A stretch of DNA of 12,559 bases from Hyphomicrobiales bacterium (GTDB taxonomy: Bacteria; Pseudomonadota; Alphaproteobacteria; Rhizobiales; JAJFHR01). The notes under the pieces are model-generated. The model saw only the letters and a list, made by a program, of their open reading frames with translations. It had not been told where the DNA came from and searched no databases. The stretch's first letter is position 1. The number at the start of each line of letters is the position of its first letter. This document shows, piece by piece, positions 6,462 to 12,559 of this stretch. Position numbers and translations under genes: made by a program. Location: NCBI GenBank assembly GCA_021775515.1, contig JAJFHR010000334.1, positions 1 to 12,559 of the forward strand. Direction: 5' to 3'.

Positions 6462-7208
6462 TCAACTTTCCAGAAACTCAATAACCCCTTGTTTATAAAC
6501 TTTATCGCCGACGGCCCGCATGTGATCGCGTCCTACTATGTCCAAGACCTGAGCGCCCGGGATTAGTGAGGCAAGCTCAGCCCCTGATCCGGCAATCGCA
6601 TCTTTGGAGCCTACAGCAACCAGAACAGGTGTACTCACAGCGCTCAGCTGTTCGAGATTTATTTTTTGCCGCGATGAGCGCATGCAGGCTGCCAGGGCCT
6701 TAAGATCACTTTTTGTCTGCTCGGCAAAAGCCCTGAACATTCGCCCGCCAAGATCGTCAACGTCATCAACGCTGTCGGCTTCAAGGGCCTTTGCAATTGG
6801 CTCCGGGTCACCAACGCCATGGACCATATTAATGCCGAGGCCAGCAAAGATGGACCGATGCACATAGGCGGCATGATTCAGTGTAATAAATGCTGTAATT
6901 CGTGCGCCCATGGAATAGCCCATAATATCGACTTTTTTCAATCCCAGATGGTCAAGCAGCGCCACAGCATCATCTGCCATAATTGGTGCGCCGTAAAGTT
7001 TGGGATCATACAGTTTCTCGCTAGCGCCATGGCCGCGATTGTCGATGAGAATCACGCTGCGGCCGGCATTTTCAAGCGTGCTGACCCAGCCTGTGTCGCG
7101 CCAGTTTACGTTAGCCGTGGAGGCAAAGCCGTGGATGAGCAAAATCGGATCGCCTTCACCTATGACATCATAAGCAATTCGCACACCATCTGATTGAAAC
7201 GATTTCAC
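6462..7208 (-). CDS. Alpha/beta hydrolase, 248 aa
   Basis: A second alpha/beta hydrolase with a complete catalytic triad by position: Ser99 in GYSMGA, Asp203 in VGSKDAIAG and His229 in GRDHMRA. The oxyanion segment is LIHGFAST (24-31) and DNRGHGASEK (56-65) follows. No signal peptide, so cytoplasmic. The substrate cannot be deduced. The start is GTG (7206-7208), supported by AAGGAG ten bases upstream; no closer ATG fits the conserved N-terminal strand. On the same strand upstream there is a perfect TTGACA (minus strand, 7267-7272), but no good -10 box at the right distance. The gene diverges from the CHCC zinc-finger gene and is followed by the other hydrolase. Confidence 0.92.
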   Translation of the reverse strand: MKSFQSDGVRIAYDVIGEGDPILLIHGFASTANVNWRDTGWVSTLENAGRSVILIDNRGHGASEKLYDPKLYGAPIMADDAVALLDHLGLKKVDIMGYSMGARITAFITLNHAAYVHRSIFAGLGINMVHGVGDPEPIAKALEADSVDDVDDLGGRMFRAFAEQTKSDLKALAACMRSSRQKINLEQLSAVSTPVLVAVGSKDAIAGSGAELASLIPGAQVLDIVGRDHMRAVGDKVYKQGVIEFLES

Positions 7209-7391
7209 CTGGCTAAAACTCCTTCGCGAGCTGTTCCTTACAACAACAGTTGGAAAAAATGCCGACTGTCAATCGGTTGGTCTATCTTTTTTACTGATCA
7301 GCGTTTATTCTGGCGTCGAATCTACAGCTGTTTGTCCGCGTACATTGATCAGGACACATGGCATATAAGCAAGCCCAAAAGTGAGCACAAG

Positions 7392-7619
7392 ATGGCGGAA
7401 ACTCCCATACCCGATTTTCACAATGACATCGGCGTAGATACGATAGAGATTGGCACAAAAAAATTCCAATGCATTGGAGCGAAACCGCCATTTGATCATC
7501 CGCATGTATTTCTCGACATGGGGGATGAAAGTGAAATTGTCTGCCCGTATTGTTCCACACTCTACCGTCATAAAAGCTCCCTTAAACCAAACGAGGCCCA
7601 ACCGGCTGAATGCGCCTGA
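7392..7619 (+). CDS. CHCC zinc-finger protein (zf-CHCC, PF10276)
   Basis: A 75-residue protein with the CHCC zinc-binding pattern: Cys27, His38 (in DHPHVFLDMG), Cys51 and Cys54 (in IVCPYCSTLYR). The family is related to the NDUFS6 / 13-kDa zinc subunit of mitochondrial complex I and in alphaproteobacteria is a short stand-alone protein, possibly an accessory to respiratory complex I or an iron-sulfur assembly helper; the role here is inference. The frame stays open upstream to 7194, but those 66 codons have no family similarity and lie across the divergent promoter region, so the ATG at 7392 is chosen. The ribosome binding site is weak. A TATAAG -10-like box lies near 7364-7369. The FAD monooxygenase gene follows 38 bp later on the same strand, probably in one transcript. 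Confidence 0.93.
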   Translation: MAETPIPDFHNDIGVDTIEIGTKKFQCIGAKPPFDHPHVFLDMGDESEIVCPYCSTLYRHKSSLKPNEAQPAECA

Positions 7620-7657
7620 TATTGCATGTTCAGCCTTCCAACATGCGCAGGTAGATC

Positions 7658-8875
7658 GTGCACAATCCCGATATCATTGTCGCAGGCGCTGGAATTGGCG
7701 GTCTGGCTTTAGCTTTATGTCTGGCGCAACAGGGATTTGACATATTGGTGCTGGAAAAATCTCGCGCACCCGCCGAAGCCGGTGCCGGTATCCAGATAGG
7801 GCCCAACGCCTTTCACATACTAAACCAACTCGGGCTTAAACAAGAACTCCACAAATCAGCCCAGTTTCCCGACCGGATAGGAATTTACGATGCTGACAGC
7901 GGCGCAACACTTGCGCAAAGCCCGTTAAATCCGCTCATTGAACGACGGCACCAGGCCCCATATGCCGTCATCCATCGCGCTGAACTCCACAAGATCCTGC
8001 ATGATCGGGCTCAAGATTGTGAACATATCAACATCAAACATTCTTCATCGCTCTCAAAATTTGTCGATGATGGGCACAATGTCATCGTACAGACGCAGGA
8101 TCGGGAAAACTTTACCGCCCGAATTCTGATCGGCGCCGATGGTCTGTGGTCAACGGTCCGCGACCTGGTCATCGGAGATGGTCCCCCGCGTTATACCGGC
8201 CAGGTCGCCTGGCGCGCGGTAGTGCGCAAGGACCAGGTTGAAAAACGCTTTGCTGCGCCGGAAACAGGCCTATGGCTGGGCGAGCGGGCTCATCTCGTTC
8301 ATTATCCCGTCTCGAATGGTCAACTCTTGAATATTGTTGCCGTCACCGCAGCTTCGGACCCGCCACGGGGCTGGTCTTCTCCCGGGCAAGCAGATAACCT
8401 GCTGGTGTGTTTTGAAAACTGGCATCCGTCGGTTTCAACCCTGCTGGAACAAGTATCGGAATGGCGCACCTGGGCGCTCTATGATCGCGACCCAGCGCCG
8501 GAATGGGGAGTTGGCCGCATCACCCTTCTCGGTGATGCCGCCCATCCTATGTTGCCGTTTCTGGCTCAGGGCGGAGCCATGGCAATTGAAGATGCGTGGA
8601 TACTCACAGCCTTTGTGAAGGATCATTTGGACGAACCACGGTCTAGCCTGCGGGCTTATGAACACCTGCGAATTAAAAGGACCGCACGGGTGAGCCTGGC
8701 CGCGCGGGAAAACGCCACGATGTTTCACTTGAGTGGTTACAAACGCTTATTACGCAATATGGCGCTAAAAGCTTCCCTGACCTCCCCGGGATTGTTGCTG
8801 CGAAAATATGACTGGTTATATGGATACAAAGCTTTGGAAGAACGGCTACCCGTTTCAGATCAAGCACCGTTTTAG
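7658..8875 (+). CDS. Class A FAD-dependent monooxygenase (salicylate hydroxylase-like)
   Basis: The 405-residue product has the three flavin-monooxygenase fingerprints: GAGIGG (10-15) in the N-terminal beta-alpha-beta FAD fold with the acidic E33 in VLEKS; the DG motif at D161-G162 (GADGLWSTVR); and the GD motif at G292-D293 (LLGDAAHPMLPFLAQGG). The conserved Arg107 before the middle segment and HYP (215-217) are also typical of the 3-hydroxybenzoate 6-hydroxylase / salicylate hydroxylase group. Such enzymes use NAD(P)H and O2 to hydroxylate aromatic or related substrates; the real substrate is unknown. The start is GTG (7658), with AGGTAG seven bases or so upstream and the FAD motif at the usual distance. 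Its last 21 bases overlap the end of the convergent BKACE gene. It likely shares a transcript with the zinc-finger gene. Confidence 0.93.
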   Translation: MHNPDIIVAGAGIGGLALALCLAQQGFDILVLEKSRAPAEAGAGIQIGPNAFHILNQLGLKQELHKSAQFPDRIGIYDADSGATLAQSPLNPLIERRHQAPYAVIHRAELHKILHDRAQDCEHINIKHSSSLSKFVDDGHNVIVQTQDRENFTARILIGADGLWSTVRDLVIGDGPPRYTGQVAWRAVVRKDQVEKRFAAPETGLWLGERAHLVHYPVSNGQLLNIVAVTAASDPPRGWSSPGQADNLLVCFENWHPSVSTLLEQVSEWRTWALYDRDPAPEWGVGRITLLGDAAHPMLPFLAQGGAMAIEDAWILTAFVKDHLDEPRSSLRAYEHLRIKRTARVSLAARENATMFHLSGYKRLLRNMALKASLTSPGLLLRKYDWLYGYKALEERLPVSDQAPF

Positions 8876-9682
8876 AAAGCCGCGTGCCTCCTCGGCTGCC
8901 ATAAGTTTTTTCCCGGCAGCCCTCACCTCATCGGCAGCAATTTGAACAAGATCGGCATTGGCGTGCGCCAGGCTATTGTCCGGCAAAAAAAGATTATTCT
9001 CAAATCCCACCCTGACATGTCCGCCGGCATCAACCGCCGCGCGCATGCACGCGGCTTCCTGCCGCCCAAAGGCACACAACATGAACGGCCATTTGCGCGC
9101 GCCCAAAACCTCCAGAAAAGGTTCCAGATCTGCCGGCGTTGATTGTTGATCATGTGAATAGCGCCCTAAAACAAACAACAAAAACGGATTTTCAAAAGGC
9201 ACGAGCCCGCGCTCCTTGAGATCAATGAAATAGGACAGTTCCGCCGCACTAAACACAATAAACTGCGGCGCGACTGATTTTTGCTGTAACCACAAAAAGA
9301 AGTCACCGGCCAAAGGTTCACTGGCCTCATCGGGCACAAATTCGCGCACAACGATAGAAACAAAATCCGGCTTCAATGCCCGCACGACGTCGATTTGTTC
9401 CGCAGTTGAATAGCGCCCAACCGCCTCCGTTGTCATCTGAACGATCATCGATTGCCCAACCGCACTACTTACCTTGGCAAGCATCCTGCCGTAAATTCCA
9501 GCATCAAGCGTATGGTGAAGCCGGGCATCACGCGCATGAACATGCGCTGCAACGGCGCCGCACTCACGTGCTTCCAACACAGCCTTGGCAACTTCATCAG
9601 GCGTAATCGGCAATTGAGGATGATCAGCCTTTGTGCGACGAGCACCGTTCGGTGCCACCATGATCATGACATCATCAAGCAT
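8855..9682 (-). CDS. BKACE family beta-keto acid cleavage enzyme (DUF849)
   Basis: A 275-residue TIM-barrel enzyme of the beta-keto acid cleavage family, which uses zinc and acetyl-CoA to split beta-keto acids into acetoacetate and a new CoA ester (3-keto-5-aminohexanoate cleavage in lysine fermentation is the founding case). Seen here: MVAPNGARRTKADHP (8-22), the zinc-binding pair His47-x-His49 in AHVHARD, MTTEAVGRYS (83-92) and the late motif VRVGFENN (223-230), where Glu228 would be the third zinc ligand. Many relatives read E-D-N at this place; here it is E-N-N, so the residue after the ligand is Asn229. The substrate is therefore uncertain. The ATG at 9680 is preceded by GGGGGA about ten bases upstream. 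A TATACT -10-like box lies at 9718-9723 (minus strand). The 3' end overlaps the monooxygenase gene by 21 bp. Confidence 0.9.
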   Translation of the reverse strand: MLDDVMIMVAPNGARRTKADHPQLPITPDEVAKAVLEARECGAVAAHVHARDARLHHTLDAGIYGRMLAKVSSAVGQSMIVQMTTEAVGRYSTAEQIDVVRALKPDFVSIVVREFVPDEASEPLAGDFFLWLQQKSVAPQFIVFSAAELSYFIDLKERGLVPFENPFLLFVLGRYSHDQQSTPADLEPFLEVLGARKWPFMLCAFGRQEAACMRAAVDAGGHVRVGFENNLFLPDNSLAHANADLVQIAADEVRAAGKKLMAAEEARGFLKRCLI

Positions 9683-9765
9683 CGATAATCGATCCCCCGT
9701 TTAACAGTTGGCAATCCAGTATACCGGAGAAAAAACAAAATCTGCAGTGCCGCCAATCAGCCTCT

Positions 9766-11466
9766 TCAAAACTTCGAAACTCTTCTCAGTTTTGCAAAGC
9801 ACTTCGAGTTTTCAAATCGGCCGGTACCTTGATCGCCTCGTAACTTGCCATAAAACCATCGCCCCCTTCCACGATTGCCGCGAAATCTGAACGAGCCTTG
9901 CGCATCCAACTGTCCCTTGCGGGCAAACAGCCTGCCATTTTCCACTCTGAGCATGAAAAACGGTTTGCCTCGACATCTGCCGTGTTTGCTAAATCTCCAG
10001 ATACCATCAAATCTTTTTTTGTCGCTATTGAGTTTAACCTTCTCTCGCGAAGCCCCAGGCGGTTTTACCGGGCAAATACGCTGAGCTCTTTGCCTGATTT
10101 GGTTCAAGGCCTGGAGTGTGGGCCTGTCTGTGGGCAGGTTTAGCTTTGCATATTTGTTAAGGCGCCCCATTGCGGATTGCGCCTTTGCCCCCCATTGGCC
10201 ATCAACCGCGCCAGGTCTACAGCCGACCCGGGTCAACTGCTTCTGCAGCGCAAAAGTCAACTGGCGAATGTCGGGAGGAGATACGGATGTCGGAGGTAAT
10301 GTAGTTTCCTGCAGGTTGGCAATTTTCTGCCGCTCACCTGGCGCCTTGGCTTTTTCCAGTTCGGCCAATCTCGCCTTGGCGATAACGGCAAATTCGCCCT
10401 TGCTGTAGCGATTGAGGTATTCCTTGAACAAGGCAGAATTATTACTCGTTTGTATCGAATTCCAAAACGATATCTCCGCTGCATTCGGGATCGACCGCAA
10501 AATTTTCGACATCGGCATTACGGTGCGATCACTACCAGCAGCCGACTTCTTTTCAGCCAAAGTTGTTTTGGCATACTCGGCGTAAATACTATTTGGATAC
10601 CGTTTAATAAAGGCTTCGAGAACGCCGCGGGATCTGGAGTTTTGGATTGCCGACCATTCCTGTGCCGCTTTGCTAAGAACGGATTGAGAAACAACTTTTT
10701 GTTCCACTTTGCTAGGCACAAAATAAAATTCTCCGCGAAGAGAGGATTCCTCCCAAGGTGTTTGTTGCCCGCCGGTCTGGGCTTCAACTGAAATCCGCAC
10801 CCGCTTAAACATCTGTTCGACAGTAAGCCCCGGCACCTGCATGGCCTCGGCCAGGGCCTTGGTATAGGGCGAATTGGCTCCGTCACCATCAGCAGCAACC
10901 TGGCCAGGTGCTGCAGCAAAGGCGACCAGGGATCCGGAGGCGGCCTGAACCCGCGCCAGGCCGCGCGAAACCGAACGCAATTTGCCCTTGAAGGGGTTGT
11001 TGCGGCAGGCATCCAATATTACCAGATTGAGTGTATTGCCCGCAGCTTCCATCTGGGACAACACATTAGCAGCGCTGATCGCCTCAATTTCTAGATCAGC
11101 CTCATCTACAATATCTGTGCCCAAGGGAACCAAATAATTAGTACCGCGTGCTTGCACCCCATGACCAGCATAATAAAACAGTCCTACAGCATCCTTGCCG
11201 CCGGTACGCAGTGCCCGGCCAAATTTTTTGACGGCTCGGGCAATCACTTTCCTATCTGCATCAACGGCGGAAACCACCTCGAAACCAAGCTTGCTCAAGG
11301 TTTCAGCCATCAGCTTTGAATCATTACTAGGATTTGGTAATTTTTGCAATTTGGTATAATTGGAATTGCCAATCACAAGAGCAATGCGCTTTTGGCCAAG
11401 GGATGGTGAAACAAATCCCAAATACACGAGCAAACCCGCAAGGAAATACTGGAAAATCTTGTTCAT
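9766..11466 (-). CDS. Secreted caspase-like (metacaspase, C14) protein with multi-domain tail
   Basis: The 566-residue product starts with a signal peptide or anchor (about 1-24). A caspase-fold domain (about 26-250) begins at RIALVIGNSNY and holds the catalytic dyad: His102 in YYAGHGVQ and Cys154 in LDACRNNPF. After it come two related helical repeats (about 268-305 and 330-370) with the pattern W-x-x-I-x-x-S ... F-x-x-Y ... A-x-x-x-L-A-E, then a proline-containing linker, a peptidoglycan-binding-like segment (about 401-465, VDGQWGAKAQSAM), and a basic, glycine-rich C-terminal domain (about 486-566, from FDGIWRF). Such proteins cut after Arg or Lys in known cases; the target is unknown. An ATG five codons upstream (11481) lies within the ribosome binding region: GGAGG is 9 bases before the ATG at 11466, which is therefore chosen. 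It diverges from the halohydrin dehalogenase-like gene. Confidence 0.93.
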   Translation of the reverse strand: MNKIFQYFLAGLLVYLGFVSPSLGQKRIALVIGNSNYTKLQKLPNPSNDSKLMAETLSKLGFEVVSAVDADRKVIARAVKKFGRALRTGGKDAVGLFYYAGHGVQARGTNYLVPLGTDIVDEADLEIEAISAANVLSQMEAAGNTLNLVILDACRNNPFKGKLRSVSRGLARVQAASGSLVAFAAAPGQVAADGDGANSPYTKALAEAMQVPGLTVEQMFKRVRISVEAQTGGQQTPWEESSLRGEFYFVPSKVEQKVVSQSVLSKAAQEWSAIQNSRSRGVLEAFIKRYPNSIYAEYAKTTLAEKKSAAGSDRTVMPMSKILRSIPNAAEISFWNSIQTSNNSALFKEYLNRYSKGEFAVIAKARLAELEKAKAPGERQKIANLQETTLPPTSVSPPDIRQLTFALQKQLTRVGCRPGAVDGQWGAKAQSAMGRLNKYAKLNLPTDRPTLQALNQIRQRAQRICPVKPPGASREKVKLNSDKKRFDGIWRFSKHGRCRGKPFFMLRVENGRLFARKGQLDAQGSFRFRGNRGRGRWFYGKLRGDQGTGRFENSKCFAKLRRVSKF

Positions 11467-11487
11467 TACATCACCCTCCATCCCGGA

Positions 11488-11515
11488 TTATTAAACAGAT
11501 GAACCAGAATGGCAA
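11488..11515 (-). promoter_or_regulatory. Candidate promoter of the caspase-like gene
   Basis: On the minus strand, TTGCCA (11510-11515, five of six to the -35 consensus) and TAATAA (11488-11493) are 16 bp apart. Transcription would start near 11481, giving a short leader with GGAGG and the ATG at 11466. The -10 box is only a moderate match. Confidence 0.4.
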
Positions 11516-11580
11516 AAAAAACAGCGAATTTCCACCAGCCGCAGAGCAACCCAAGTCACCCTTTTCCATTCGTCCTGACA

Positions 11581-11620
11581 CTATCGCATGGTAGTCTTGC
11601 CGGCAAATAACCTGCGATAG
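11581..11620. promoter_or_regulatory. Nested inverted repeats over the ribosome binding site of the dehalogenase-like gene
   Basis: Perfect 8-bp arms CTATCGCA (11581-11588) and TGCGATAG (11613-11620) enclose, almost concentrically, the perfect palindrome TTGCCGGCAA (11597-11606). The right arm contains the first two bases of the AGGA ribosome binding site (11619-11622). As DNA it could be a double operator; as RNA the outer stem would hide part of the ribosome binding site. Confidence 0.5.
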
Positions 11621-11630
11621 GAAAATGGAT

Positions 11631-12368
11631 ATGGCTATTCTTGAGGGTAAAATAATTCTTGTTTCAAAAGCCTGTGAGTTTGTCGGACCGGCGGCATGTG
11701 CCACCTGCTGCAGTGAAGGTGCCGTTGTCATCGCTCACGACCCTAGTTTTGCTGATAGGGCCAAACGTGTGGAATTTGAAGACAAACACAGCAACATAAA
11801 TGCGATTGAGCAGGAAGATCCGCAAACACTGATTTTAGGGATCGTAAAGACCTATGGCCGGCTCGATGGCGTGGTTTCCAATGACGGGTTTCCGGCAATC
11901 AGAGCTGAGGTAGAAGATGCAAAAACGACAGATATGCAGGCGGGTCTGGAGGCAATGGTCGTGGAGCCCTTTCGCCTTATCGGCGCTGCTGTCAAACAGA
12001 TGAAACAGCAAGGTAATGGGCGTATCGTACTGGCAACTTCAGCCGCACCATTTCGCGGCTTTGCCAATTACAGTATGTACGTCACCGCCCGGGGAGCGCA
12101 AAATGCAATGGTTGTCGCACTGTCTGGCGAATTGGCAAAAAATGGAATTTCAATCAACGCCGTCGCGCCAAATTTTATCGAAAGTCCGGCCTATTTTTCT
12201 AAGGCTGTTTTAAATGATGATGACTTTCGGGCAAAGATTGAAGCGCAGGTTCCTCTAGGCAGATTAGGCAGGCCCGAGGAAGTCTCCGACGTTGTTGCAT
12301 TTCTGCTTTCTGAAAAAGCCAGTTTTGTCACCGGACACATCATACCCGTGGCCGGAGGCTGGGCATAA
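11631..12368 (+). CDS. Halohydrin dehalogenase-like SDR-fold protein
   Basis: The 245-residue protein has the short-chain dehydrogenase fold but lacks its two hallmarks. In place of TGxxxGxG it has S12-x4-F17-x-G19 (SKACEFVG), close to the T-x4-F/Y-x-G halide-site motif of halohydrin dehalogenases; in place of Y-x3-K it has S137-x12-Y150-x3-R154 (YVTAR), the catalytic triad of HheC. Further likeness to HheC from memory: HDPSF near 36-40, SND at 83-85, ATSAAPF at 135-141 and the nucleophile-pocket segment PNFI (180-183; PNYL in HheC). These enzymes form epoxides from vicinal haloalcohols, releasing halide without cofactor, and open epoxides with azide, cyanide or nitrite. The protein ends in AGGWA, without the C-terminal extension of HheC. 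The start at 11631 is preferred because AGGA is 8 bases upstream; an in-frame ATG at 11625 is only 2 bases from it. Cytoplasmic; no obvious partner genes. Confidence 0.85.
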   Translation: MAILEGKIILVSKACEFVGPAACATCCSEGAVVIAHDPSFADRAKRVEFEDKHSNINAIEQEDPQTLILGIVKTYGRLDGVVSNDGFPAIRAEVEDAKTTDMQAGLEAMVVEPFRLIGAAVKQMKQQGNGRIVLATSAAPFRGFANYSMYVTARGAQNAMVVALSGELAKNGISINAVAPNFIESPAYFSKAVLNDDDFRAKIEAQVPLGRLGRPEEVSDVVAFLLSEKASFVTGHIIPVAGGWA

Positions 12369-12377
12369 TACCGCCCG

Positions 12378-12427
12378 CTCGAACAACCTGTTTCCTTTGA
12401 ACTCAGTGTTTAAGGTTGAGTGTCGAG
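12378..12427. terminator. Imperfect hairpin between convergent genes (weak terminator candidate)
   Basis: CTCGA (12378-12382) and CAACCT (12384-12389) pair with AGGTTG (12413-12418) and TCGAG (12423-12427), with a small asymmetric internal loop and a 23-base end loop. It fills most of the 60-bp gap between the dehalogenase-like gene and the convergent receiver-domain gene. No T-run follows on either strand, so it is only a candidate. Confidence 0.25.
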
Positions 12428-12428
12428 G

Positions 12429-12559
12429 TCAGGCGACATCACGATCATTTGCCTTATCCTCACGATGCCACCGGGCGAGCGTGGAAATTAAATTAGCCTG
12501 CTTGATCGGCTTGGTCAGATAATCATCCATTCCCACATCCATGCAGCGCTGCTGATCGC
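12429..12559 (-). CDS. Receiver (REC) domain, C-terminal end, probably of a hybrid histidine kinase (5' end outside the window)
   Basis: Reading the minus strand from the window edge gives 42 residues to a TGA at 12429-12431. They read as the end of a response-regulator receiver domain: QRCMDVGMDDYLTKPI is the alpha4-beta5 segment with the conserved Lys-Pro pair, followed by the alpha5 helix (ANLISTLARWH) and a short charged tail (REDKANDRDVA). The GMDDYLTKPI form with a tryptophan at the end of alpha5 is usual in receiver domains at the C-terminus of hybrid sensor kinases, so this is likely the tail of such a kinase, though a stand-alone regulator is possible. It converges on the halohydrin dehalogenase-like gene. 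Confidence 0.85.
   Translation of the reverse strand, partial: DQQRCMDVGMDDYLTKPIKQANLISTLARWHREDKANDRDVA

Noticed and set aside
7194..7391. In-frame N-terminal extension of the CHCC zinc-finger protein by 66 codons
   Set aside because: The extra residues have no family likeness, overlap the start of the divergent hydrolase gene and its ribosome binding site, and the protein from 7392 has the normal family length.
10518..11012. A 164-codon minus-strand frame within the caspase-like gene
   Set aside because: It is rich in Pro, Arg and Cys without any motif and lies in another frame of a gene with clear catalytic motifs; it is a shadow.
11467..11481. Upstream ATG of the caspase-like gene
   Set aside because: It lies within the ribosome binding region, has no site of its own, and coincides with the predicted transcript start; GGAGG serves the ATG at 11466.
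11631..12368. Annotation as an NAD(P)-dependent oxidoreductase
   Set aside because: The glycine-rich cofactor motif and the catalytic Lys are both missing, and halohydrin dehalogenase residues stand in their place.
7392..12368. A single catabolic gene cluster made of the monooxygenase, BKACE enzyme, hydrolases and dehalogenase-like gene
   Set aside because: The genes lie on alternating strands, are split by the caspase-like gene, and share no evident pathway.
1..12559. tRNA genes, CRISPR arrays, insertion sequences or attachment sites
   Set aside because: I saw no cloverleaf, no regularly spaced repeats, no transposase or integrase motifs and no flanking target duplications.

Overview
The window looks like a piece of an alphaproteobacterial chromosome, most likely from the order Hyphomicrobiales. 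The evidence is the set of protein families it carries: a bacterial transglutaminase-like cysteine peptidase, a cysE gene followed by a DUF3126-type gene, a CHCC zinc-finger protein beside an FAD monooxygenase, and a tandem PilZ protein. Base composition looks moderate, with clearly AT-rich intergenic stretches. I cannot name the genus. No tRNA, rRNA, insertion sequence, CRISPR array or phage gene was seen.

Left part (1-3947): the 3' half of an EamA/DMT transporter; a two-domain PilZ protein (c-di-GMP binding predicted); a 473-bp AT-rich non-coding stretch that ends in a good sigma70-type promoter; a secreted BTLCP/LapG-superfamily cysteine peptidase followed by a strong intrinsic terminator; a small multi-pass membrane protein on the minus strand; and, divergent from it, an unrecognised single-pass envelope protein whose upstream region holds a 9-C run and a perfect 7-bp inverted repeat.

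Middle part (3971-9682): minus-strand DUF3126 and cysE (serine acetyltransferase, cysteine synthesis), then two different alpha/beta hydrolases, also on the minus strand. Divergent from these are a 75-aa CHCC zinc-finger protein and a class A FAD monooxygenase. The monooxygenase converges on, and overlaps by 21 bp, a BKACE (DUF849) beta-keto acid cleavage enzyme. This part is mostly metabolic housekeeping or peripheral catabolism, with no single obvious pathway.

Right part (9766-12559): a secreted caspase-like (metacaspase, C14) protein with a multi-domain tail, on the minus strand. Divergent from it is the most interesting gene, an SDR-fold protein that carries the halohydrin dehalogenase signature (Ser-x12-Tyr-x3-Arg, and a halide-site motif in place of the dinucleotide-binding glycine motif). 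A nested inverted repeat sits over its ribosome binding site. The last 131 bases hold the C-terminal end of a response-regulator receiver domain on the minus strand, probably the tail of a hybrid histidine kinase.
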